From the NCBI GenBank assembly GCA_900547345.1, contig URGG01000016.1:1-27731 (forward strand): 27,731 nt of DNA, in the 5' to 3' direction. The notes below the pieces were generated by a model. It had not been told where the DNA came from. It searched no databases and worked only from the letters and a program-made list of their open reading frames with translations. Position 1 is the stretch's first letter. The number at the start of each line of letters is the position of its first letter. Origin of the DNA: an uncultured Collinsella sp. GTDB lineage: Bacteria; Actinomycetota; Coriobacteriia; Coriobacteriales; Coriobacteriaceae. The position numbers and the translations under genes were made by a program. This document shows positions 8,737 to 17,085 of this stretch, piece by piece.

Positions 8737-9492
8737 TTAGCAAGCACCTCCACCGGTAAAGACCTCAACGACCGTGAGGAGAACAATCTTCAAGTCCATG
8801 ATGAGGCCGCGCTTGGCGATGTACTCCAAATCACGGCGGACCATCCCGTCGAAGTCGCTGTCGTTGCGATCGGTCACCTGCCACCAGCCGGTGATGCCGG
8901 GCTTAACGGACAGTCGCTGCAGGTCGTACTCGGTGTATTCCGTCACTTCGTTGGGCAGCGGCGGGCGCGGACCCACGACGGACATCTGGCCCAGGAACAC
9001 GTTCAGGAACTGCGGGAACTCGTCGATTGAGTGCTTGCGAATGAACTTGCCGATCTTGGTGACGCGGGGGTCATCCCTCATCTTGAACATGGCGCCAGCG
9101 ATCTCGTTTTGCTCCTTGAGCTCGGCGAGACGCTCATCGGCGTCTTTGTACATGGAGCGGAACTTCCACATGCGGAAGGTAGACAGGCTGCCGTCAGGGT
9201 GAGTCTGACCGACTCGGATCTGGCTGTAGAACGGGTTGCCTTCGCTTTCTAGGCGAATTGCGGCTGCGAGCACCAGACTGGGAATTGCGATGATCGCAAG
9301 CACGACACCGCTGAAAACGATGTCAAACGCGCGCTTCACCGCCCTGTAGGCCAGACGCGAGTTATCCCAGTCCATGACGGATTGCATGGCCTTGTAGCGA
9401 CCGGCGCCCTCACGCCGGTCCATGGCCTGAGCAATCAGCGCCGCCCCCGCGGGCGTATTTGTCTTTGTTACTTCTTTAGCAGCCACAGTCAA
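8737..9492 (-). CDS. Initiating undecaprenyl-phosphate sugar phosphotransferase (monotopic, WcaJ/PglC core)
   Basis: This enzyme puts the first sugar-1-phosphate on undecaprenyl phosphate. After a short leader there is one hydrophobic segment (FDIVFSGVVLAIIAIPSLVL), then the bacterial sugar transferase domain: FYSQIRVGQ, FRMWKFRSM, the catalytic Asp-Glu in HSIDEFPQFLNVF, GQMSVVGPRPPLP, and KPGITGWWQVTDRN. It lacks the large N-terminal membrane half of WbaP/WcaJ, so it is the minimal PglC-like form. The TTG at 9492 is chosen because GGGGAC lies about six bases before it. A TTG at 9537 would add 15 residues but has no good ribosome site; GTG at 9486 is also possible. Family certain, start uncertain. 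Confidence 0.9.
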   Translation of the reverse strand: MTVAAKEVTKTNTPAGAALIAQAMDRREGAGRYKAMQSVMDWDNSRLAYRAVKRAFDIVFSGVVLAIIAIPSLVLAAAIRLESEGNPFYSQIRVGQTHPDGSLSTFRMWKFRSMYKDADERLAELKEQNEIAGAMFKMRDDPRVTKIGKFIRKHSIDEFPQFLNVFLGQMSVVGPRPPLPNEVTEYTEYDLQRLSVKPGITGWWQVTDRNDSDFDGMVRRDLEYIAKRGLIMDLKIVLLTVVEVFTGGGAC

Positions 9493-9570
9493 ACTTACGT
9501 CCCCGTTCCCCAGGGATCCCCCAATCGATAAATTCAAAAATGCGAACGAATAGCTGATGCAACGTCTCCC

Positions 9571-10161
9571 TTACGTTTTGCTGGGAACGTCGAGCGGTAG
9601 CAGCTCCCTAAAAACGGAATCGCCATCGCCCACGTCTACCAGGCACCAGCGTTTATGACGGTCGATCTTTTTAACGCGAGCCTCTTGCCCCACCAAGGGA
9701 CCCTGCTCTATGTGCAACACGCCGTCTTCTATGCGTGCGACGCTGTTGCGTACCACGCCGTCGTCATCCAGAACGCTGCGGTACCAATCCTGCGCATCGT
9801 CCGGCATGGGCATGTACGCCCGCTCCCTACTGCCGGCGATGCGACAGCCAAAGCTCAACTGAGCCAAAGCCCTATCGAGCGCGGCAGCATCGTGCGTGGC
9901 GACGAAGAAATATTCCTTGTACATGGGTTTGGTTTGGAGCGACCATGCGCCGTCCCGCTTAAACCAGAACTCCTTTTGCATCACAAAAGCGTCCTGCATA
10001 AGGTTGTGCGGGATTATGCGGCGGACCTTTTCGCAGGTCTCGCGCTCTTTTCCATGGGGGGTGTGGACCAGATACCAGCGGACGCGGCCGTGCCGGCTGT
10101 TGGTGGTAACGCCGTTAAATGCGCCCGGCAGCTGCTCTTGGCGCCGTGCCGTCTGTTCCAT
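9571..10161 (-). CDS. NusG-paralogue antiterminator of the LoaP/UpxY type, first gene of the polysaccharide operon
   Basis: A 196-residue specialised NusG paralogue. The NGN domain spans roughly residues 25-130 (VRWYLVHTPHGKERETCEKV, then MYKEYFFVAT). A C-terminal KOW domain (GPLVGQEARVKKIDRHKRW) follows. Paralogues of this kind (RfaH, UpxY, LoaP) ride on RNA polymerase and let it pass terminators in long surface-polymer or antibiotic operons; as the first gene of this operon it most likely does that here. The ATG at 10161 is preceded by GAGGGGGGCGAGAAC, a strong ribosome site; a TTG at 10200 gives a longer frame but no better signal. It lies about 80 bp upstream of the sugar-phosphate transferase and downstream of a TATAAT promoter at 10286-10291. 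Confidence 0.85.
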   Translation of the reverse strand: MEQTARRQEQLPGAFNGVTTNSRHGRVRWYLVHTPHGKERETCEKVRRIIPHNLMQDAFVMQKEFWFKRDGAWSLQTKPMYKEYFFVATHDAAALDRALAQLSFGCRIAGSRERAYMPMPDDAQDWYRSVLDDDGVVRNSVARIEDGVLHIEQGPLVGQEARVKKIDRHKRWCLVDVGDGDSVFRELLPLDVPSKT

Positions 10162-10250
10162 GTTCTCGCCCCCCCTCTTTTGGCTTTGCGATGCACGCAA
10201 ATGCAGGGGCGTTTAGAACAGGCTTCTCGCTCGCAGCTAGGCGCAGTCGC

Positions 10251-10380
10251 AAAAGTACAGGTTTTTGTATCTTTCGATAGACGACATTATACGAGCAATT
10301 AATCAGCGTTTGCCCAGATTACGCAAAATGTACTGCTAGTAGGTGCATCTCCATACCCCTCTACAAAAACCTGTACCTTT
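10251..10380. promoter_or_regulatory. Inverted-repeat-bounded promoter segment (putative invertible promoter of the polysaccharide operon)
   Basis: Two perfect 15-bp inverted repeats, GTACAGGTTTTTGTA at 10255-10269 and its reverse complement at 10362-10376, enclose 92 bp. With one mismatch the match extends to 19 bp (10251-10269 and 10362-10380). Inside, on the minus strand, is TATAAT (10291-10286) aimed at the LoaP-like gene; its -35 is weak. The layout, short identical inverted repeats around one promoter in front of a capsule operon, is that of the phase-variable invertible promoters known from gut bacteria. No invertase gene is in the window. A plain operator pair is the alternative. Confidence 0.6.
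10286..10291 (-). promoter_or_regulatory. -10 box of the polysaccharide operon promoter
   Basis: A perfect TATAAT read on the minus strand, about 125 bp before the ATG of the LoaP-like gene. At spacings of 16 to 19 bases upstream only weak -35 candidates appear (for example TGGGCA at 19). Initiation would be near 10278, so one repeat arm (10255-10269) would lie in the 5' untranslated RNA. It is the only strong -10 seen between the thrS terminators and the operon. Confidence 0.5.
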
Positions 10381-10389
10381 TTGTGCAAC

Positions 10390-10420
10390 AAAAAAAGCCG
10401 CTCAACCAGCGGCTTTTCTT
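10390..10420. terminator. Bidirectional intrinsic terminator
   Basis: The stem AAGCCGCT (10395-10402) pairs with AGCGGCTT (10408-10415) around a five-base loop. An A-run precedes it and a T-rich run follows, so it can end transcripts from either strand. It is the second of two terminators after thrS and separates thrS from the promoter segment of the polysaccharide operon. If that segment is inverted, it would also stop the outward-directed transcript. Confidence 0.85.
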
Positions 10421-10430
10421 ATTTGGGCAT

Positions 10431-10465
10431 AAAAAAAGCGACCGCCCTGTGTGGACGGTCGCCTT
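10431..10465 (-). terminator. thrS intrinsic terminator
   Basis: A ten-base-pair stem (10438-10447 with 10453-10462, one G-U pair) with a five-base loop lies 26 bp after the thrS stop. On the minus strand it is followed by seven T residues (10437-10431), a textbook Rho-independent terminator. Confidence 0.9.
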
Positions 10466-10488
10466 TATTAATTGTTGTGAAGTTTGCC

Positions 10489-12252
<1,764 letters not shown>

Positions 12253-12322
12253 GGGTATGTTTTCTCCTCTCGGATGCCTGATGCAAGTGCGTGCGATGCG
12301 CTCGGCGTTTTTGACTTGCATC

Positions 12323-12350
12323 ATTATAGGCAGGTTGCCTTGGTATACAA
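12323..12350 (-). promoter_or_regulatory. thrS promoter
   Basis: On the minus strand TTGTAT (12350-12345) and a perfect TATAAT (12328-12323) are separated by 16 bp, about 70 bp before the thrS start codon. A ten-base inverted repeat (TGATGCAAGT at 12279-12288, partner at 12314-12323) overlaps the expected start point and could be an operator; that is weak inference. Confidence 0.65.
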
Positions 12351-12389
12351 GCGCCCGCCGCACCTTAATGGCACGGCGGGCGATTTTCT
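12351..12389. other. GC-rich hairpin between the zinc-ribbon gene and thrS
   Basis: The arms CGCCCGCCG (12352-12360) and CGGCGGGCG (about 12373-12382) pair around a short loop. On the plus strand ATTTTC follows; on the minus strand, the direction of both neighbouring genes, there is no T-run. It may weakly end the zinc-ribbon transcript just upstream of the thrS promoter. Confidence 0.4.
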
Positions 12390-12477
12390 ACGCATGCTTC
12401 ATCGTGTGGGGCGGGGTGTGGGGCGCGCGTGGCTTGCGGCGTGCCCGCGACTTGCGGCCGGCCCGGCGATGGATGCG

Positions 12478-12909
12478 TTACTGAATGCGAGTTCGGCAGT
12501 ACGGGCAGACCTTCCAGTGCGCATCGAGCGGGCGATGGCAGCTGGGGCATACGTTTCGAACCTGGGTGTCGCACACCGGACAGACGACGAAGTCCTTCTC
12601 GATGGGCGCGCCGCACTGCGGGCAGGTGCCGTACTGGGCAAGCTGGCGCTCGCGAAGGGCCATGTCCAACTCCTGCTCCTCGCGGTCGGACGCGTAGGAG
12701 TGCGGGCGCAGGACCAGGTAAGCGATGAGGCCCACAAACGGGATGAGGGCGATGATGCCCCATGCCACGTAGGCGCTGGCGCCGCGGCGGCGAGCGTCGA
12801 TGAACACATAGACGACCGACAGCACATACAGGGCGATGATGAAGCCAACGAAGGCATAGACGACGCCCATAAGCTGCGGCGACATGAGCTCGGAGATGTA
12901 CTTGGACAT
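12478..12909 (-). CDS. Small membrane protein with two C-terminal zinc ribbons
   Basis: A 143-residue protein of unknown function. Two hydrophobic segments, about residues 12-36 (GVVYAFVGFIIALYVLSVVY) and 46-66 (AYVAWGIIALIPFVGLIAYL), resemble a PLDc_N-type membrane hairpin. A charged linker (SDREEQELDMALRERQ) leads to four CxxC pairs, CPQC, CPVC, CPSC and CPYC, i.e. two zinc ribbons on what is probably the cytoplasmic side. The ATG at 12909 follows GAAAGG; a longer in-frame start at 12954 has no ribosome site. It sits upstream of thrS on the same strand but thrS has its own promoter. No enzyme motif is visible; a scaffolding or sensing role would be a guess. Confidence 0.8.
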   Translation of the reverse strand: MSKYISELMSPQLMGVVYAFVGFIIALYVLSVVYVFIDARRRGASAYVAWGIIALIPFVGLIAYLVLRPHSYASDREEQELDMALRERQLAQYGTCPQCGAPIEKDFVVCPVCDTQVRNVCPSCHRPLDAHWKVCPYCRTRIQ

Positions 12910-13008
12910 TACGGGTACCTTTCGGAATATTAACAGTACGGTCAAGTTTACCACGGGGTTTGTTTATATGGGACCACGGCTAGGGGCGGGGCTGGCGCGG
13001 ACACAAAC

Positions 13009-13548
13009 ATCTCAATCTGTAACAGGTGGGAGCGAAATACGGGTCTAGATGTTACAGATCGAGACAAACGGAGGACTCTCCCCGACTTCAATCTCGATCT
13101 GTAACATCTTGACTCCAAAATCAGCTCTTACTGTTACAGATCAAGATGAACGGTGAGCCCTCCGTTAAATATCTCAATCTGTAACAACTAGGGGTCAGAA
13201 ACCCTTCTATCTGTTACAGATCAAGACAAAGGAAATGTCCAATCTCAGTATCTCAATCCGTAACAACAACTCGTCAAAAACAGGTCTAACCGTTACAGAT
13301 TTAGACATTCGAAACCGACTGATAGGTTCATCTAAATCTGTAACATCTTGGACCTCAAAACGGTCCGGAAATGTTACAGATCGAGACAGAAAATCTCTCC
13401 CTGACTTTAAATCTCAATCTGTAACACATAGGACCAATTTCCCCCTCTTGCTGTTACAGATCGAGACAAACGGAGAGGCCGGCTGGCAAACGTCTCGATC
13501 TGTAACATCTGGAACCCAGTTCTTCTGTTTACCGTTACAGATTGAGAC
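13009..13548. repeat. Array of 14 alternating inverted 16-nt repeats
   Basis: Seven forward copies (consensus ATCTCAATCTGTAACA) start at 13009, 13091, 13171, 13250, 13330, 13411 and 13492. Seven reverse copies (consensus TGTTACAGATCGAGAC) start at 13050, 13132, 13212, 13291, 13372, 13452 and 13533. Orientation alternates strictly. Forward-to-reverse starts are 41 bp apart (once 42); reverse-to-forward 38-41 bp. The spacers are 22-26 bp, all different, and several are themselves short palindromes (for example GGACC/GGTCC at 13350-13366, GAAC/GTTC at 13512-13522). The array is AT-richer than its surroundings, and the frames open across it look accidental. Confidence 0.95.
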
Positions 13549-13685
13549 AAATCTCGGACACCAAAGGTGGCAGACGAGGTTGTCGACGTTGCCGAATCTC
13601 CCCTCCCCTGCCGTTGGCGGGTGTTGCGGGGCTGTTCGCCGCATTGCCGCTGCACTGGGGGTGTGCAGACCGTAGGATAGTCCTA

Positions 13686-13700
13686 TTGACAGCCTGTCAA
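13686..13700. promoter_or_regulatory. Perfect palindrome, probable operator of the oxidoreductase operon
   Basis: TTGACAG-C-CTGTCAA is a perfect seven-base palindrome with a one-base centre, 17 bp before the GTG of the first oxidoreductase gene. The next bases (AGGGAGG) are the ribosome site. Its size and place suit a dimeric repressor or activator. TTGACA could double as a -35 box, but no -10 follows at the right distance. Confidence 0.45.
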
Positions 13701-13717
13701 CTCGTCAGGGAGGCACC

Positions 13718-15164
13718 GTGGCAGAAACGTTTGATATCGCGATTGTGGGCGCGGGCATCACGGGATGCGCCATCGCACGGCAACTCGCGCGGTTTGACCT
13801 GTCCATTTGCGTGGTCGAGGCGGCCAACGACATCGCGCTGGGGGCTTCGAAGGCCAACGGCGGCCTGGTGCACGCCGGCTACGATCCGGCACCGGGCACC
13901 GTAAAGGCGCAGGTCAACGCCCGCGGCTGCGAGCTGTATGGCACCTGGGCCCAGGAGCTAGGCTTTTTGTTCCGCCGTACCGGCTCGATGGTGCTGGGGG
14001 TTAACGACGAAGACCGCGCACACCTGGAGAAGCTGCGCAGCAACGGCCTAGCCAACGGCGTGCCCGAGCTGTCGATTATCGGCCCCGAGCGCATCCACAA
14101 GCTGGAACCGCGTGCGAGTGCCAAGGCGACGTGCGCGCTGTGGTGTCCCTCGACCGGTTTTGTCGATCCGTTTGAAGTGGCCATTGCCGCGCTGGAGAAC
14201 GCCGTGGCCAACGGCGTGACATTTATGCGCTCCGCCCCTGTGGAGGCGATTGAGGTTGCTGGCTCGGGCGACGATGCGCACTTTACGCTGGCCACACCTG
14301 CCGGCGATGTGCGCTGCCGCTATCTGATCAACGCCGCGGGCAACGGCGCAGCAGACATCTCGCATATGGCGGGGGCCGAGGAGTTCCAGATGGTCTGGCG
14401 CCAGGGCAACATTGTGGTGCTGGACAAGGAGCCGCGTGCGCTCATGCCGCTCTACCCCGTGCCCACGCCGGTGTCCAAGGGCGTTATCGTCACGGGCACC
14501 GTGCACGGCAACACCGTGATCACTGCGACCGCTGCCGTGCGCGAGCCGGGCGACACGCAGACCTACGCAAGCGATGTGAACGCGCTGCTGACGGGCGCGC
14601 GCAAGCTGGTTCCCGATCTGGACACGCGACGCGTGGTTCGCGCGTTTGCCGGCGGTCATTCAGGGGACGAACGACTTCGTTATTGGGCAGTCCGCCGTGG
14701 TGCCAGGGCTGTTTCAGGCGGCGGGCATTCAGTCGCCAGGCGTGGCGAGCGCGCCGGCCATTGCCGAGCGCATGGAGTACGTGATACGCGAGGCGGGCGT
14801 TGCTTTGCGCGAGCGGGCCGATTGGGATCCGATTCGCCGTGCGCCGGACGACTTTGACCGTACACCGCTTGCGCGCAAGGAAGAGCTCATTGAGTCCGAC
14901 CCCGCGTGGGGGCAGATCGTCTGCCGCTGCGAGACGGTGCCCGAGGCCGAGATCGTGGCCGCGATCCGACGCCGCCCGGGCGCGGTTTCGGTCGAGGGCG
15001 TCAAGCGCCGCTGCCGTGCCGGCATGGGTCGGTGCCAGAGCGGTTTTTGCCAGAGCCGCGTGGTGGCGATTCTTGCCCGCGAACTGGGCTGCGACCCCAG
15101 CGAGGTGCTGTTGGAGGATGCCGGTTCTTGGCTGGTTGAGGGACCGCTGAAGGGGGTGCGCTAG
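13718..15164 (+). pseudogene. GlpA-like FAD-dependent oxidoreductase with BFD-like 2Fe-2S domain, frameshifted
   Basis: Homologous to the anaerobic glycerol-3-phosphate dehydrogenase / NAD(P)/FAD-dependent oxidoreductase family. Frame 1 starts at GTG 13718 (ribosome site AGGGAGG) with the FAD-binding IAIVGAGITGCAIAR and runs through VRAFAGG near 14655. There the family pattern jumps to another frame, which continues VIQGTNDFVIGQSAVVPGLF and QAAGIQSPGVASAPAIA, then the C-terminal cysteine domain CRCETVPEAE and CRAGMGRCQSGFC, to the TAG at 15164. Frame 1 alone would yield 379 residues with an unrelated tail. So there is one lesion (a net +1 base, or -2, or -8) at about 14650-14662. It could be a real inactivation or a sequence error. 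The next gene follows at once. Confidence 0.8.
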
Positions 15165-15165
15165 G

Positions 15166-16515
15166 ATGGCGGAATTCAAATCGAGCGCGATTGGTTGCGG
15201 CGTCGTAGAAGCCGTACAAACGCAGGCCTTCGACGTGGTCGTTATCGGCGGCGGACCTGCTGCGCTTGCCGCACATAAGGCCGGCGCCCACGTGGCCATC
15301 GTGGAGCGCGAGCAGCACCTGGGTGGCATCCTCCGCCAGTGCATCCACCCCGGCTTTGGCCTGTCGCACTTTAAACAGGAGCTCACCGGTCCCGAGTACG
15401 CGCAGCGCTTTATCGACCAGGTGCACGAGACCGACATTACGCTGTTCCTGAACAGCATGGTGATTGGGATTGATTCAGGCGAGTCTGCGGTTGACACTGC
15501 GGTCCACACCGTCACGCTCATGAGCCCTGCCGGCATGCTGCAGCTCACCGGGCACGCAATCGTCCTTGCCATGGGTTGCCGTGAGCGCACACGCAGCGAG
15601 ATCAAGATCCCCGGCAGCCGACCCGCCGGCGTGTTTACGGCTGGCTTGGCGCAGCGATACATCAATATCGAGAACCTCAAACCCGGCTCGCGCGCTGTCA
15701 TTTTGGGTTCGGGCGATATCGGGCTTATCATGGCACGTCGCTGCACGCTCGAGGGGATTTCGGTCGAGGGCGTGTACGAACTCATGCCGTACGCCAACGG
15801 CTTGCGTCGCAATGTGAAAAACTGCCTAGATGACTTCGGCATTCCGCTGCATCTGTCTACCACGGTCACGCGCGTGATCGGGCACGACCGCGTTGAAGCC
15901 GTCGAAGTGAGCCAGGTCGACGAGCATCTGGCGCCCATTCCGGGGACCGAGCGCGTTGTTCCGTGCGACACGCTACTGCTTTCGGTGGGCCTGATTCCCG
16001 AAAATGAGCTTTCGGTTGCCGCAGGCGTGGAGCTGGACCCACGTACGCGCGGCGCCGTAGTGGACCAGAGTCTGCAGACGGGCGTGCCGGGCATATTTGC
16101 CTGCGGCAACGTGCTCCATGTGCACGACCTGGCAGACAATGTGACGACCGAGTCCGAACGCGCCGGTGCGGCTGCGGCGGCGTACGCGTTGGGCTGTGGT
16201 GCTGGGGCCGATTCGGACGCTGCGGGCCCGGGCTGTGAACTCACGGTCTCCCCCGCCGGCATCGCAGGCTACGCACTGCCAGGCCGCATTACGACCGTCG
16301 GGCTCACTAAGCTCAACTTCCGCGTACGCCGACCGGTCGACACCGCCCGCGTGCGCATTCTTGCAGGCGACAAGGAGCTGTTTGCAGGAAAGGTCCGCCC
16401 GTTTAAACCGAGCGTAATGGAAAGCTTCCCGCTGCCGGCAAAAGTGATTCAGCGCGCACTCGACCTGGGTGTTAGCGAGATTGTCCTATCCGTCGATCCC
16501 GTAGAGGAGGCGTAG
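15166..16515 (+). CDS. FAD/NAD(P)-dependent oxidoreductase with a shortened FAD-binding loop
   Basis: A 449-residue pyridine-nucleotide-disulfide-type flavoprotein, the second subunit of the GlpA-like/DUF1667 trio. FDVVVIGGGPA opens the FAD domain, then EREQHLGGILRQCIHPGFGL, ATG-like block VLAMGCRERTR, the NAD(P) loop VILGSGDIGLIMARR and the C-terminal GIFACGNVLHVHDLADNV. The family usually reads GGGPAGLAAA followed by AAHKAG; here it is GGGPAALAAHKAG, four residues (Gly-Leu-Ala-Ala) short, so the third glycine of GxGxxG is lost. That likely weakens FAD binding. The ATG is 2 bp after the previous stop, with AGGGGG upstream. Otherwise the frame is intact. Confidence 0.85.
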   Translation: MAEFKSSAIGCGVVEAVQTQAFDVVVIGGGPAALAAHKAGAHVAIVEREQHLGGILRQCIHPGFGLSHFKQELTGPEYAQRFIDQVHETDITLFLNSMVIGIDSGESAVDTAVHTVTLMSPAGMLQLTGHAIVLAMGCRERTRSEIKIPGSRPAGVFTAGLAQRYINIENLKPGSRAVILGSGDIGLIMARRCTLEGISVEGVYELMPYANGLRRNVKNCLDDFGIPLHLSTTVTRVIGHDRVEAVEVSQVDEHLAPIPGTERVVPCDTLLLSVGLIPENELSVAAGVELDPRTRGAVVDQSLQTGVPGIFACGNVLHVHDLADNVTTESERAGAAAAAYALGCGAGADSDAAGPGCELTVSPAGIAGYALPGRITTVGLTKLNFRVRRPVDTARVRILAGDKELFAGKVRPFKPSVMESFPLPAKVIQRALDLGVSEIVLSVDPVEEA

Positions 16516-16519
16516 GACC

Positions 16520-16918
16520 ATGAGCACGAATGTGACCGAGACGTTGCAGTTCAACTGCACCACCTGCCCATCCGAGTGCCTCCTGACCGTAAAGGTCGAG
16601 CGCAGCGCAGACGGCGCCGTGGTAGAGGTGCACTCCGTAACCGGCAACAGCTGCCCGCGCGGTGATAAGTTCGCACATCAGGAGCTCACCTGCCCCTTGC
16701 GCGTGCTCACCACAACCGTGGCCGTATCCGGCGGCGACGAGGCGCTGCTGCCCGTGCGCACGGCCGAAGCCATCCCGCTGGCACTCCATGCCCAGACCAT
16801 GGACCTCATTCACGGCCTGGTCGTCAATGCCCCCATCAGCATGGGCGACGTCGTGCTGGAAAACCTCCTCGGCACCAACATCAATCTCATCGCCAGCATG
16901 GACATCGACCCTGCCTAA
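16520..16918 (+). CDS. DUF1667 family protein (third member of the oxidoreductase operon)
   Basis: A 132-residue protein with four cysteines in an N-terminal zinc- or iron-sulfur-type arrangement: CTTCPSEC at about residues 12-19, NSCPRG near 48-53 and LTCPLRVLTTT near 63-73. This is the DUF1667 pattern. Such proteins are encoded with GlpA-like and FAD/NAD oxidoreductases in glycerol-3-phosphate oxidation clusters of anaerobes, probably as a small electron-transfer or stabilising subunit; the exact role is unknown. It follows the previous gene after 4 bp with an excellent ribosome site (GAGGAGG). In contrast to its two partners it appears intact. Confidence 0.85.
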   Translation: MSTNVTETLQFNCTTCPSECLLTVKVERSADGAVVEVHSVTGNSCPRGDKFAHQELTCPLRVLTTTVAVSGGDEALLPVRTAEAIPLALHAQTMDLIHGLVVNAPISMGDVVLENLLGTNINLIASMDIDPA

Positions 16919-16978
16919 GTAGCTCATTTGGGACGGGGCTCTTTTAACTACCCCGCCATCCACCCCGCCCCTCCTCAA

Positions 16979-17041
16979 TTGCGGTGAAATAGTTCCTGAT
17001 TTCCGCCAAAACCCCGGCATCCAGGAACTATTCCACCGCAA
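16979..17041. repeat. Palindromic element of the TTGCGGTGAAATAG family, copy 1
   Basis: The arms 16979-16998 and 17022-17041 (20 nt, one mismatch) begin with TTGCGGTGAAATAG and continue with the copy-specific TTCCTG, matched by CAGGAA on the other arm. The loop is 23 nt. A second copy with different inner bases is at 18515-18581. It lies downstream of the DUF1667 gene and may serve as a transcript end, although no T-run follows. Confidence 0.85.
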
Positions 17042-17085
17042 CTATCCTTGGAATTGGTATTTAGCTTGTGCCTACTTTTGTGCCA

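Larger units (their letters stand above)
12955..13717. other. Gene-free interval holding the repeat array
   Basis: This 763-bp gap lies between two divergent units: the zinc-ribbon gene (leftward) and the oxidoreductase operon (rightward). Apart from the array (13009-13548) it contains a GC-rich stretch at 13549-13680 in which I recognise nothing, then the operator-like palindrome at 13686-13700. No convincing protein gene is seen on either strand: the frames crossing it are short, overlap each other and follow the repeat period. Confidence 0.7.

Noticed and set aside
13009..13548. CRISPR array
   Set aside because: The repeats are only 16 nt, vary in sequence and alternate in orientation, whereas CRISPR repeats are direct and nearly identical. 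No cas gene is present in the window.
13009..13548. Integron attC cassette array
   Set aside because: No cassette genes lie between the repeats, spacers are 22-26 nt, and no integrase gene or attC core boxes are seen.
13235..13675. Protein of 146 residues across the repeat array
   Set aside because: The frame is a consequence of the repeat period; its composition is low-complexity, it has no ribosome site and overlaps other equally long frames on both strands.
14640..14670. Programmed ribosomal frameshift in the GlpA-like gene
   Set aside because: There is no slippery heptamer, no internal Shine-Dalgarno at the right place and no evident downstream pseudoknot; mutation or sequence error is the simpler reading.
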